Below, piece by piece: positions 14,301 through 29,300 of a DNA stretch of 64,000 nucleotides. Made by a program: the position numbers and the translations under genes. The notes below the pieces were generated by a model. It saw only the letters and a list, made by a program, of their open reading frames with translations, was not told the DNA's origin and did not search any database. Position 1 is the first letter of the stretch. Each line of letters begins with the position of its first letter. Source of the stretch: Lycorma delicatula (Eukaryota > Arthropoda > Insecta > Hemiptera > Fulgoridae); contig NC_134456.1 in the NCBI RefSeq assembly GCF_047948215.1, positions 204,708,036 through 204,772,035 of the forward strand. The letters are read 5' to 3'.

Positions 14301-17300
14301 GTGAAGTAATCATCAAAATTTTAAAAAAGCACGTAACACAATAAAACATAGCTTCCAACACAGGATATAATGTAATGTTTGATGTGGAATTATTGATAAA
14401 ACATATTGTTGGATCATTTATATTTAAGATTGCCTTACAAGAGAAATGTACTTAAATTTCTAAGAAAACAATTTGTCACCTCTACAATAGTATCTTTCTG
14501 CCACGGTTCTATTTTTTTTTTTTTTTTTTTTTAATAAAACTAATTTCTTCTTCATCTTCAGTTACAGTTACTCACACAAAATTTCTCAAAATAAATTTCT
14601 CTTTACACTTTATTGCAAGATTGTGTTTGTTCATTGGCAATTTAGTGTAATTACTGTTATTACTTTTGCAACATCAATCTTTTTTTATAATTTTCTCCAA
14701 AATTACTAGAGGTACAAATATAAGATCTTGTTTCATTCACTTTCTCAGGTAAAAAACCATTTGAAACCAACACATATCCATCTTCATTTACTACAGAATG
14801 ATTTCATTTTGGAGTAGATCTCAGGGTAAAATTTTTGTAAACTATACCTCAAAAATGAAGTTTTCGAATCCACGTTTCTATGAACTTTTTTCTTTATTTT
14901 CACATGTTCATTATACATGTTTTCACATGTATAATTTCTTTGTGAAATACCTTTGTACATATTGTAAAACTGAAATATATTTATAAACATTATAAAATAT
15001 ATTAATTAATACATAATAAAAGGGATCAGTGAAAAGAAGTTTGATTTCAATCTAAAATAGTTCAGGGAAACTATTACATTTTACATTTAACTGTGTAAAA
15101 AATATTGCTTCTTGGTTCACTAAATTAGCTATAAATGTTGCCATTAAGTGTACATAGTATAACCCCACTGTATGCCTGCTCATCAACTCCAGTGGTATAG
15201 CAGAAAGGTGTAATAATGGTAAAATCAGTAATCATGTACAGGGTGGTGATATTAAAGTATGGAATTGGCATAATATATTTCAAAATTGTTTTTTTCAATT
15301 TTTTTTTATTTTGAAAATGAAGGCATTTATTTATTGAGTTACCTTGGCTGATGTAAACAAATGCATTTGCAGTATAAGTAGCGATCACCAATAAATGACA
15401 ACTTGTTTAAAATTCTGTTTATTTATCTTAAATAGTTTACTTTTTTTGGGGGGGGAAATATCATAAGTTTATATTATTTTTATAATTAACATTATTTACA
15501 ATTACATTATTATACTTATAAAACATTTATTTACAACTGTAAGAATTTAAAAATTATAACTATTTTAATGGCTCAATTCCATCCATCTTATTGTCTGCAA
15601 CTTCAGTGGTGTCTCTGCTCTCATTGCACACTTCTACATCCTCGTCGTAGTTGCCACTGTCATCATTCATTATTATTATTATCTTCGTCTGCATATCCGC
15701 AACTTTATAAGCCTCTAAGTAATTGTTTTCGAATTGCAGCGAGTGATCACAGCATTTCTTTCAATATACTGCTGACAGCTCATTAAATTTCTATTGAACC
15801 ATTTCTTTGACAACACTGATTTTATTACAGATATTAACAGCGGCTATATGATTCTTTACTTTTGCCCAAATTAATTCAATTGGGTGTAACTCTGGATGAT
15901 AGGGTGGCAATCTCAACATACTGTGTCCGTATTTTCCAAGTATATTATCCAGAGTAAACTCTTCATATCATGGCTTGTTCAATTTTGTAAGTAGATACCA
16001 ATTCAAAATTGAACACAGTCACATTACTAGGACTGAACACAGTCACATTACTAGGACAAATTGAACACAGTCACATTACTACTAGGACATTACTAGGACT
16101 GTTTCGTTTTTGTAACCAGTCCAACAAAACTCTCTGTCTACTATTAGAATTTGGAGTCGGGTACAACGTTTTTTATTATAAGATGCATTATTAATTACTA
16201 AAACTGAACTGGAAGAAAAATAAAAACTGATTTTGGACGATGTGGTATCATTTGATTTTCCACTCATTTTTCATTGTTCATTTCATCTTTATAATTCCGA
16301 CTTGGCACCCAATGTAAAAATCAAAAGCACATTAGTAATACCACCAGTCTCATAGCCTGAGTGAATGATTATTAATCTTTTCCCTTTATTAATATTTTTT
16401 TACAGCCACTGCAGGAGCCATCAGTCTAGGCTTTGCTTTGCACATGTACGGAATGAATATACGATTCATCACACAATCGACCTTCCTTCCTCTCTGTACT
16501 CATGTATTTTTTTTAAATAGATGATATGTTTAAAGCATATATCATGATTGTATATTAAAAGTTGTCAATTATAAGTTGTCTGTAGTCATCTATCCTTTTC
16601 CACTTGAAACCCATATTCAACAAAATTTTTCATCTGAAAAATATTTCCAATAGTCTTGAATATTTCTAACGCATTATTAAAAATACCATTTAAAAGGTAG
16701 TATTAAAAAATACTGTGAAAACATAATATTGAAAAATATTCTTTAATGTAAGAAATAAAATACTGTTAATTTATATCAAGAGTTGCTTCCTTAACCTTAC
16801 TGCATTCAACACTAACAGCAGTCAGCTATACTTCAAACTGATAGTCTCTCTCCACTACACAATACACTTCCACTATTCTGCACTTTTCTCACCAGATAAA
16901 CATTTACACATCCAGTTACTACACAAGGTTAACTTTGTTGGATTAAACCACTTTGTTGTTTATTACCAATAAAATGTATGTAAAAACATTATAGTTTGTC
17001 TTTTTGATAACCCTGCAAAAACTACAAAGAAGATTCAGAAAAACCGTTCAATTAAGTATACAAAGGAAATTTACATACCACTAAGACTATAACGATATTC
17101 ATATACAATTTACATATTTTTTATAAGTAATCTTTTAAGTATTTAAAACCTACTTAAAAAATGTGTTTATTTTTTAATTGTTTTAAGCAGCTTTAGTATA
17201 ATAACGCAAGTAAATTATACTTATTTTTAGCATTCATTACTATCAGACACATAAAATTCAAGACCAACATACTGCAGCAGATTTTAGCTCTTATGCTGAA

Positions 17301-20300
17301 TGCAGTGTAAAGTATTAGTTCATTTCATTCATAATAATTCAATAGTCAAAAATAAACAGTAAATATATTTTACCTGAAAAATCTTTCGTCTTCTTATGCT
17401 GCATTTCTTTTGAAAATCCCAAACCATGTAATATGTAAGCTGCTCTGGCCTCAGCAGTATCAGCACTTATATCATCCAACCTTTCATATATATCCATCAA
17501 CTGTTCTTGAGATTCTACAGGAACAAAAGTGGATTACAAATTAAGACAAAATGATCAAAATAAAACACACAATTTCAAACTTTACAGGATATGTTAGTTA
17601 ACATGTTAAAATTTCAGTGACGACATCTAACAAGTCCTATGAATGCTAGGATTTGCAAGCTGATAAAAGCTTCAAATGTGAGGAGTTATCCACACTTTAG
17701 TTTATCAAATTAATTAAATTTGCTTCTCTTTTTCAATTATTTCATTGCATTCTCAAATTTATATGATGATTTCGTACATTTTACTGTGTCAGATTAACTT
17801 TCCTTATTAACATGTAAAGAAGAAACCCATTGAGAATTAAAAAGTTTTTTATTACTAAACTGCTACACACCACTCAACTACCCATTATAACCCTAGACAG
17901 ACTGTTTTCTCTTCTACTCAAAAATAATGGTGAATGTTACAAGGTCACCATCACCATTTTAAATTCTGTTAATTCAACTTTTTAAATGTTCATTTTTTCA
18001 TTGTAAAGAATATAAAAATAACAAAATTCCAGGCAATGTTCCAAGCTTTAAAAAGATTTTTACTTTTTTTTTCAAAATTCCATTGCTTTTCAAATACCTG
18101 CAAAAAACCACATTACCCCTTCTTTCATCTTACAAACCTCTATAAATCTCATATTCTCTATGAATCTCCAGAATAAGAGTGTAACATAATGTCATACAAA
18201 AAAGCCAGTGACCCATAACTACTTTCTTATTAACAATTTTTTTCCCCTATATTAATTGTAAATCTTTAATTTTTACTGCATATCTTTTAACAACAGTTAT
18301 AACTAATCAAAACCATTTCAATTTCTATATTTTGTAAAAACTAGTCGTGCTGAACTAATGTTCATTTGTTGTTACACTTTCCTTGAGACATTTTGCTTCA
18401 AAGTACATTAATTAATAGTTAGTATGTAGCTTAGTACATCTGAATAATATCTTTAATATTTGCACATTTTAAAATATTTTGAAATTTATATTTTGTAAAA
18501 ATTCAGATAAAAATTTATCTTTGCAAAGAGTAGAAAATTTAAGTATATCCAGAAAGATTTTAATGACCAGCTAGATTAAATTAAAACCAAGAAAAACCTG
18601 TAAAACTGGGGACTTGATAATATTAATGAAAATAAACTACAATTCTATATAAAGCTACAACGATACCCTACAAATAAAACTATTACTTAGTAATGCTATA
18701 GTTTTGATTTTAAGGTTTTTTTTTACCTTTACCTTTGATAATATAATTAGAAAATAAACTTACCAATAAGACTATGCTGCATTTATCTGTTTGCACAACC
18801 CAAATATCAACCCATCCTGATAACTATATACATAAATATCAAAGCCACTCTTTTGTATTGCACAGAAATAAATGTACCCTCTGTTATAAAATAAATATAA
18901 TTTTCCCTTTGATTTCCAATATTTATTTTCCACCTGTTAAATTGTTTTTAAATTCATTTCCAAGTTAAATGTAAGCACAAACTTTCTTAAAGTTAAAATC
19001 ATTTGCAACACCAAGTGAACTTTAAATTAAAGATTATCTTATTATTACTGAGAACTAGAATCTGTAAACTTCAATGTCAATAGGCTTATACTTCTCACTA
19101 CTGTTTTCATGTGAATAATAATGAAACTAAATAATATCAGACAAGAGTAAATATGAAAATTGCTCTTCATTTATATATATATATCTTGGAGCCCCTATCA
19201 TTTAGTAGATTATCAAAACAGTCCAGTAAATTCCAAAGTCCACTAAATTTCTCATAACTAGAAAAATATATCAAAATGACTAATTAAAATGTGAAATGTA
19301 CAAATGTTTTAACTCCTTTTGTAAGTAAAAATTATATACTTAAAATTGTTCGCTTGGGTAGTAAAAAAGTACACCCACAAAATCTCACTTTTATTTTACT
19401 TGGAATCTGAAAAAATCTGAGTAAAAGCATTCTAGATTTCTTAATGGCCTTCTCCCAAGAAAATATGTTTTTTTTTGTTTTTTTGTTTAATGATTGGCTA
19501 TTTTATAAAACGACTCCAAATTTATTTAGTTTGTTTATGGACAAAATCAACTCCAAAGGAAATAAAAACTGTTAATATATTATATGATAACAAAGTCTGG
19601 AACTTCAAATTATCAAAATGAGAATGAATGACTACCAATTACCATCATCTTCACATGCAACCAATTCTTCAGCCATCTTTTCAAGTCTAACTCTTTCCTG
19701 ATCAACTTCCATAACACACTGCAAAGCAGTCTTGTCAGAAGCTGGCATTTCTCTTGTTAAATGAAATATGTCAATGTGCTCTGGAATAGGGACTTCCCTA
19801 TTTCCAAGTACAGCCAATAATGTCGACTTGCCTGAAAATATAAAAAAATAAGATACAAAACAAAATAATCTATGAAGTTATAGTAAATATACCCCGGGAT
19901 TTGTTTTTAGCAACTCAATTTTAGGTATACACCCGCCACGAGATTACTTTAAGGCGTTCATTAGCAGCTAGCAATAGTAGCTGTGCACCTTTCATTCTAT
20001 AACTAGGTTCATGCTGTCAACATCAGTGCATGTACAGTCAACACAAGAAGTGAGATGCAAATTATCGTGTGTTTATATTGTGCATTTTATATTGGGTAAT
20101 TTTATTGTGTTAATATTGTATATTTTATAACATAAATGTATTCTATTTACATTGAATTGTAAATATGCTCCATGCTCATATTACGACACTCCATAAAACT
20201 CTTCATAGTCAAGCTAGAGAGAAATAGTGGCAAATGTATTTGAGTTTATGAAAAAAGAAGCAGATGTCGGAAGATTTGTAATATATGTAAACTAAGTTCA

Positions 20301-23300
20301 AGCCACGGATATTTCAAAATGATCCTTTAGTAGAAGAGTCAAAATAAATTGGTGAAAATATAAATACATCTTTTAATACTACAGGTAAAAAACACAACGT
20401 ACCAAACCTAATAACAGACATTGATAATTTCGACAATGCAAAATCAGACATACAGTAAATAATTTTTACATTGACCAAAAGATTGTACCTAATTTTTCAT
20501 CAATTTTAGAAGTATCTACTAACTTTCAGGAAGGGAAAACTAATCTTAATAAAAGTTTGAAAGAACAATTTAATTGGGTAAAAACAAAAATAACCATAAA
20601 ATTTTAATTGAAACATACGACACACAATTAAAATGCATACAATACAACTCATTTACGATACTGCCAAGAAAACAGACCTATTATTTACACTGACAAGACC
20701 TACTTCATAGTAACCACTGAACCAAAAAACTGGCTAACAACTCACCGGAAGGTTTTACTACTCCTATATAAAAGGGCCAGAGACTAATTATAATCCACGC
20801 AGGGAGTATGAATGGTTTTGTTCCAAATGCATCGTTAATATACAAATTAAATCAGACCACCGGTGATTATCATGACAATATGAACTTTGAAAATTATAAC
20901 AGTGTTTAAAGGAATAATTAATTCCAAATTTATCTTAAAACTGTTGTTGTAATGGATAATACTTCTTATCATAACAAAAAAATTAATAAAGCTCCTACAT
21001 TATTCTGTACAAAGCTATAATGAAAGAATGGTTGACAAAAATGAAAATATAATTTCACAAGACATGTTGAAAATGAATTGTATGAATTAGTACAACTTCA
21101 TAACACGGAATAAGACATTGAAATGTCTTATTCCGTGGATTCACATAGATAGGTTGCTGACAGAAGTAAGACACACTGCGCTGACTGCCACCGTACCACC
21201 CTGAACTGATCCTGAATAAATTAATTTGGTCAGATTTAAAACATTGCGTTGGAAGCAGAAATTTTACTTATGACATGGCTCATTTACGCAAAGAAAAGTT
21301 TAGAATAATATCTAAAGAATAATGGGAATTGAAGTGAAATCATGTCAAAACAATTGAAAATGATTATATACAAAGAGAAAACCTGCTACATAACGTTAAT
21401 TGAGTGTTTGTGAGAACTTGCAAGAGAATAGTGATTCTGAATCTAATATTACTAATTTTGAGGATAAAGATGAACAAATGTCAGGAGAGCTGAAATGATC
21501 ACTGACAGCAACTGAAAGACATGAGCTCTATTCATCATATAAAAAAATGGGCAGTTCATAAAATTAACAATTTTTAAATTACTATAAATCACCATACTGT
21601 GTAACATTAAACCATTAAATTTAATTAACCATTTTACTGTTGTATAATATGTTTTAAAACTGTAACTTTTAAGTGTAGAAATATAAATGTGATGTAGGAT
21701 ACTATAAAAGAAATTAAATTTAATTACTTCATAATTACGTAAGTAATTTATTACTAGGTCTACAAAAAAGTATTTTTATTTTCTTGTCAAAGGAATAGCA
21801 TAATTTTTTACATTGCAGGATATATATATAACCCATAGTGAATGCAACTGGAAAAGTTCTTATTAATAATTGTGACTATGACTGTTCAGTCTCTATAGCT
21901 GTCAAGTTTTTGTCCTTGGTGAAAACACGTACATACTCCTAGTTTTAGAGGGGGAAATCTGACGATTTACACAGCTATGTCCAGTTGCCAAAAATAAATG
22001 ACTGGGGTATACTTATGGACATTTAAAAACATGTTGTTCATAAACACACAATATCTGAATTAAAACAAACACAAATCCATCACTCCTTAAGCAAACTGTT
22101 GTTCATAATGGTTTGCTTACAACATAACATCAACTAATATTAATCTGATATAATTTTTTTTCTAGTATGAATTTTTCATACATTTATTTATACTTCAACT
22201 TCAAATCTTTTCATTCTGAACTTTACAACCACATCTAACACATTCTTCTGAGACATAACTTTTCATAAGCTTCTTCTTATTTCCAGTTTTTTACAATAAT
22301 AAAGATCATAACTATGAAATAGTTATAAAGGTCATTTCAGATCACACAAATATCCAGAAGTAAAGAATATTTTCAGACAGTATTCGCACATAAGTCTCTC
22401 CCACAAATGATCCAACACCAATCTTATATTAAGTACCCCACCAAAGTCCATGAGGACCACTATTTCCTGAAAGTTTAAATGATATAAAAAATCCCATTTG
22501 TGAAATTCAAAATGTGATCCAGTTGTTTTAGTTTTTGCATACAAGAAAGGTTCACTCTACAAAAATTACAAGGCAAATAAGAAAATAAAGGAAAGGTGTT
22601 ATGTAGAAGATATAAATGAATTAGGCGTGAAAAGATACATAATATTGAAAATAAAAATAAAAAGTTGAAAAAGTTGCATAAAAGCAACAAAAATTGTTTC
22701 TAAACTACACCTCTTGGGATTGAAGAAAAAAATCATTTGTATATGATAAAAGCAAAATGTATGATGATACTATGATCTAGTACTCATAGTATTTCACACT
22801 ATGAAATGTATGATGATCTATCTATTAATGGATTACAAAGCCTTTTTCCTTTTACTTCTATGTCTCTTAAGAGCAAACATGTTTGATAAAAAAAAAAGAT
22901 AATTTGTACAAAATGATTTCTTAGACTATCATCTGACAAAGATAATAAAAAGTTCTTTGAAAACTTGAAAAAGAACAGCCTTCACAGAAAAAAAAATTGA
23001 ACAAAAAGTAAAATAAATGATAAATTTAATAATTTAATCTTAAGGATAATAAAAAAACATGATACAAAAGATTCTCATGTCTGCTTTTATTTTTAATTAT
23101 TTTCATCACTAGCACTATAATACCACTGTTTACAAAATCTACATTCCCTTCATGAAGACTATGATAAAATTTGATGATGCTCTTTTATTATTCCAAACTA
23201 AGATAATCAACAATAAATGTTTCCTCTTCAAATTATAAGGGCCCATAATATATTTTGAAACTGGACGACTGAATCAAACATTCTTGAATATAAAAGTATG

Positions 23301-26300
23301 AAAAATGATCATTATAACTACGTTTAAAATAAACTTTGGTTAAATCATTTATGTAGAACTTAAGATTTAAAAACTTTAGCTAATGAACTTTCCAATCAAG
23401 TCAAAATTTTTATTTTTATCCCCCCCTCCTTCTGCACAGATTTCAATCTAAAACTTATTTCGTGTTACCACCATTACATGGGTAAGATGAAAAGTTCTGG
23501 GCCTGGATAAGAAAACAATATTTTTATAGGTACATTTTGATTTATTTTTCAACACAGTCACCATTAAAGTCTATACACTTAGCCCAGCATTCCATAAGTA
23601 CGTCAATTTATCAAACTCCATAAAATAATCATTTACAATGGCAATAGCTTCCTTACTGGTAAAAATCTCTTCCCCTCCAAGCCACTTTTTTAAGTTAGGT
23701 AACTGGGAGCCAGATCAGCTGAATATGGAGGGGCTGGAACAACTTGAAAATAATTCATGGATTTTTGCCATTGCAATAACTGAAGCATTGTCTTAATGGA
23801 AAAGTACTTATTTTTTACCATATTCAGTCATTTTTCTTTAATTTCATTACTGAGATACTGCAATAGGGTCTAAAATATTACCCATTCACGGTTTCACCCT
23901 TTTTAAGATAATCAATTAAAATTATTCCACATGCATCCCCAAAAAACAGCTGCCATAACTTTTTTGCACAAAGTCATTTTCATTTTTTTTTTTATAGCAG
24001 GTTGACCTTTTTCAACCCATTTTTGTAACTGCTGTTTTGTCTCAGGAGTATAGTGATGGACCCAAGTCTCATCAACTGTCACAAATCTACATAAAAATTC
24101 CTCTGGATTACACCAAAATGTTTTTTGGTACTGTTTTTGGTCAGACATGAGCAAAAGCGACACCCATCTAGCACACAGCTTGTATAAAATATTGCACACA
24201 TGTTATGTTGACATGTCAACAGACTTCAGAAGGGCATCCACTGCATGGTTCATCACAAGTGTATGTTCGAACAATTTTAAACTCTGCGACCCAGCACTTA
24301 ACAGTTGTATTTGATGGAGAAGTCTCCCAGTCATATGAAGCTCTTCTTTAATTTCCTTTGCACTTAGCCTTTCAGAGAAAAGTATTTAATCACTGCACAT
24401 ATTTTCAGATTTCTTTTTCCATTTTCTAAACACTCTTAATGTTCCACTTTTCGAATATAAATAATATACTACATGATGCAGTAACTTGAAACTCTTATAG
24501 TGAACTAATGAAGAATAGAATCACGTGACACTGTCGAAAAATTAAGTGTACTATCACCATCTCTATAAGAAGCCCAGAACTTTACACCCACCCTCATACT
24601 TTACAATTACAGATCTTTGAAACCATTTATACCACAGAGTACTGATTCAAAGGATCTTAAATATTTACTTTTTTTTGCATTTCTCAACCAATGCATGCAC
24701 TATCCCTTTTTAAATCACTTTGTTCAAAGATGCAACAGTTGATTTTTGGAATATTCAGGGTTTGCATAGAATGCAAGAAAATTAGAGTGCATACATTTAT
24801 ATTTTAATTTTATGCTCTTATGTGTCAGAAAACAGAACACATGATTTTGTTAGAGACAGACTCATACCTCAATATGGTTTTAAAAGTGCTTAATCAAAAA
24901 AAGTGATATATTTTTAAATTATTAATTTTAATTCCTAACTTTTAACCCCTAGGTATCTCCAGAGTGAACTGTTCTTAAAACCAGTTTTTTATTTCCCCCC
25001 TAATAATATATGTTAAACATGTTATCTGCATTAACAACTGATTTTTACTGTTTTTTTTAACTTTGTTAGGGCCTGCATATTATTAATTAATTGAAAAAAG
25101 GTCACACACAAATAATCTGAGGAGGTGGAATCCCTAATTATAAATGTTGCACTAATAAATAAAATATTTTTGTACAGACACGCTTATTGGTACATTTTTT
25201 TTTTTTTGCTTTCATTACGAGCATAAAATAAAATAAAATTATTTATATGCCTATTAAACATATTTACTAGCTAGAAAATATAGCCAAAATAACTACCTCA
25301 CTCACCAGGGGGAAAATACATTCTAATACCAAAAGAGCATCCATATAAAATTCAAGAATTATTTCCAATAAAAATAAAATCAACTTACCTTATTCTCAAG
25401 ACACAATATTCTATTTATACACTAAACTATTCACTATTTACAAATCTGTTTACGAATAGTTTCTAAGAGTCCAGGAAGGTGTGCTAATCCCAAAAACATG
25501 GATGAACATATAGGCCAACATCATACTCTAAACAACTGAGTGTCCTTCCTTTTCTGTACTCTTTTTTTGTGTTTGCACACACAACACTGGCGTTGACTCC
25601 TGGAACCTTTACCTGCCGTTTGAGGGATAGGTTCAGGAATATGCTGTTGCATAAGGCATACAGGATTCTCTTGTGAAGATAGGTGCCTTCCTCTTGGACT
25701 ACTTTTAGGTTCAGTGAATTTTTCATATAACTGTTGGAGTGCTGCCAGCCTGAAGTCCAACATTTGAGGATTGTTGCCTGTCTTTACCTGGCAGAGATGA
25801 TAATAGTTCAGCATTACAATATCAAGGAGATACATAAATAATTTCATGTACCATTTTGTAAACTTTCTAGCACACCCACATGAACTAATCTCTGCACGTC
25901 TGATTTGTCAACTGAACCCATTTTTTTACTTTACTCCATAGTTTCTGTGGTTTTTTTTTGTAAAATTTTCTGAAAGTCTCTTTTATCTGAATCTTTTATT
26001 TTCTTTTCATAAATGGAAGAAAGCATATAACAGGTTTTTCATCAAAAATTTCCTGATATTTGAAGGTTAGGATTTATACCAGAATCACAGTTACTAAATG
26101 TGTGTAATCTAGGTTGTAAGTTTTGTATCAATTCACCAGATATATTTATCATTATCAGTTTCTTTTTTGCGATTTTTTATATGCCTACTTAGTTTCACTA
26201 GGTCTAGGTTGTGGTGAAGCACTGGGTTCCACCTATACAGCTACTTCATTTTTCATCAGTAACAGAACTATCTATATATACATAGATAGCAAGGTAAATA

Positions 26301-29300
26301 CGATTCAAGAAAGTAACAAAAACACACAGCCTTCTGAATGTATTATAGTCTATAAATAGAAAAAAGTACCTTAAATTCATAACAGTGAGTTACTTGTGTT
26401 AACAAAATGAAAATTCATATACAAGTATAGTAAGTAAGGTCGCAATATACTGTACGTGCGTCACCATGCAGATATTTGGGCGCCAACCTACTAGAACACT
26501 TGTAGGGATTAAAAGGTTAATAGAAATATTGATTTACATTTACAATGAAGTTTTACTGACTACAGGGATCATGTAGTTAAAAAAAGACAACAAAAAAAAA
26601 AATATATATATATATTAGCATTCTTTCCCTTTATCCTTTCATTCTATCCCTTTATCTGTAAAATAAGCAAACTGGAGTTACGTTCCTATGATTTTGAGAG
26701 CCAATGAATTTCTATAATTAAATGAGAAGGAAATGAGAAATTCCAATGTTACTTAGGTATTACGTTTTTATAAAATAACGAAGACTAAAAGTATCCACTC
26801 TAAAGAAAATAAATCTATGATGTTATTTACATAGGATTAATTTATTCAGAACCAAAGAGATATTGTACATTTATGTTCCTCTGATCCTAAATAAAATAAA
26901 TTTTATTCAAGACTTCTTATCTTCTACGTCTCTCATCTAATTTCAATCTTACTTATAACTCCAGAAAAAGAAAATATATATATGAATGGCAAGCGGTGAA
27001 CTTTGCAGCCCTGGGTTCAGCTCCAAAGATTGCATGTGTTGAAATGGGCCATGGGGTCCAGAGGGCTTCACCTCCTGGCAAGATGATCAGGCAAGGAATG
27101 CGAGCCCAATTGGTTAGTAAGCTCACATGTTTATATGAAATACTTTCATGAAAAACACAACAGGAAACAGATAAAGAAAATTTAATTATTTAAATAATAA
27201 ATTAAATGTGATACAGCAAACTAACAATAAATTCATAACAGATAAAAACAACTAATTAAATGTTTATTATAACTACAAATACTTGTGTCATTTTTGAAGA
27301 ATTAAAGGATTAAAATATCCTAAACTCAGTTATTATTTGTAAGTGACATTCTTCAATAAAAGAATAAAAAATTTTAATTCAAGTAATAAGGGTACTTCTA
27401 TCTCTTTCAGCCTTAACTGAAAAAAAAAAAATATTTTTAATGTAATCTATTTGCAACAATTTTCTGATTAACAGTCATCATGGACTCAATATAATAGCAT
27501 TTCAGCGGCAGAGAGAAGTATTTCACATATTTTCCAGTCATATTTAAAATATACTGTAGTAATATTTTTATATCTGTATTATATTAAAGTAAACTGATAA
27601 AATTAAACATTACATAAATTCCTTTACTGCATAATAAATAAGTGTATAAATAGATGTGTATACTATATATATAGGAAATATTTTTTAAGGATGAAACTGA
27701 AAATCTCTTTCTAATATTGAATTTTTCAAACTGTTTCTTTTTTTTTTTACTTATTTTAGAATCAAAGAAGTATTTTTTAAATTACTTTGAAAAAGTCTAA
27801 AATTGAATTACAGTAAGAAAATATTTAATAGGGCTGAGAAATTTTAGAAAATTATCACCTTCAAATGAACTCTGTAATACTAAGAGAACATATGTTTCTA
27901 CTCAAACCAATCCTACTAGTGTAAAGCAACGTGTCTCATTCAATGTGCCGGACCAATCAATCTATTTTACAATTTAACTGCCAGAAATGGGAGTCAAAAA
28001 TTATCTACACTTTTCATTTTATAATTGATTTACACAGAGTAGAGGGGGGTGTTCAACATAAACATAATTTTTCTACACACTCACCTCTCTTGTCAATTGG
28101 TCCACAAACTTGCATATTCCTTTTGTGAAGCCACCTTTTGCACTGCTTCTTGTATGTCTAACTCTGTAGTAAATCAACGACCTCACAACCCAGCATTGAA
28201 CAGTCCAAACAGATTGAAGTCAGAGACAGCAAGGCCTGGGTTGTAGAGAGGGTGTTCCAGTATCTCAAAATGTTCAAGCGTATTCCAGAACTTGTTGACA
28301 GTTTGTATGGTGTGGTGAGCCATGTGAAAGCAGATGTTTTCATGTAACAACTGACCATGGCGATTGTTGTAAATAGCTGATTTCAGCTTAATTTCCAACA
28401 TTTCACTGTTGTGTTGTTGATCAAAATCCCCTTTTCCATGTAGTCTTCCAGTATAGACCCTTTTGTGTCTCAAATAACCTTTCCTGCCAATGGCTCAGTC
28501 TTTAATTTTTTCTTCAAAAATCCTGGGCGTTTCCACTCCATACTCTGGTGTTTCAATTCTTGCTCGAAAAGTGATAAACCCACATTTCATCACTGTGACT
28601 ATTCTGCTAAAAAATGTGTTGCTTTCCTTGTTGAAGTGATTGAGTAAGCGTTGGCAGATGTCAACACATTTGAGCTTGTTCTGAAGTAAGCTGTCTTTGT
28701 ACTCATCATGCACAGAATTTATGGAAGCTGAGCTCAACGTAGATGATTTGATGGGCAGAGCCATGACTGACAATCAAAGATTCTACCTCGCTGATGGTAA
28801 CTCACCTATTCATCAAAACCATCTCTTGGGCTTGCTGAATCTTGTTGTTCATGGTGGAAGTTGACTGACGCTCTGGTTTGGGCATGACTCTTGTCCACTC
28901 ACTTGTTAATCCACAAAAAACACTTATATGTGATGAAGCTATGTCCCCTTATTGTGATAAAAGTCTATGATGAATTTCAGCCCCTTTCACATCCCCCATC
29001 AGAGAAATCAGATCACTGCTCATAGTTTGTCCCTGGTGCAAACTGCTAGCAGAGCAGACATGTTGGACATGATCAGAATCAAATTTCATATAAGTCATAC
29101 AAACTCTAAGTCTGCATGCGCAGAAGGCAGTATGATAACCTCAAAGGTGTTATGGCAAAAATGTATGTAATTTTTTACTCATCCTCACCATATTATTCAT
29201 TTGAAAACTGCATTATCTGAAAAGTTATACTGAAAAGATAAAAACTACATTCAGCACACAGTTAATTAAGGCAAATTGCAAGATGAAATTATTATCAAAA

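Noticed and set aside
15568..15786. Plus-strand 72-residue frame rich in His, Cys and Ser
   Set aside because: It is the reverse side of the acidic tail of a DDE transposon relic.
26990..27115. GC-richer patch with a B-box-like ctgggttcagctcc
   Set aside because: No A box, tail or target duplication was found, so it is not called as a tRNA gene or SINE.
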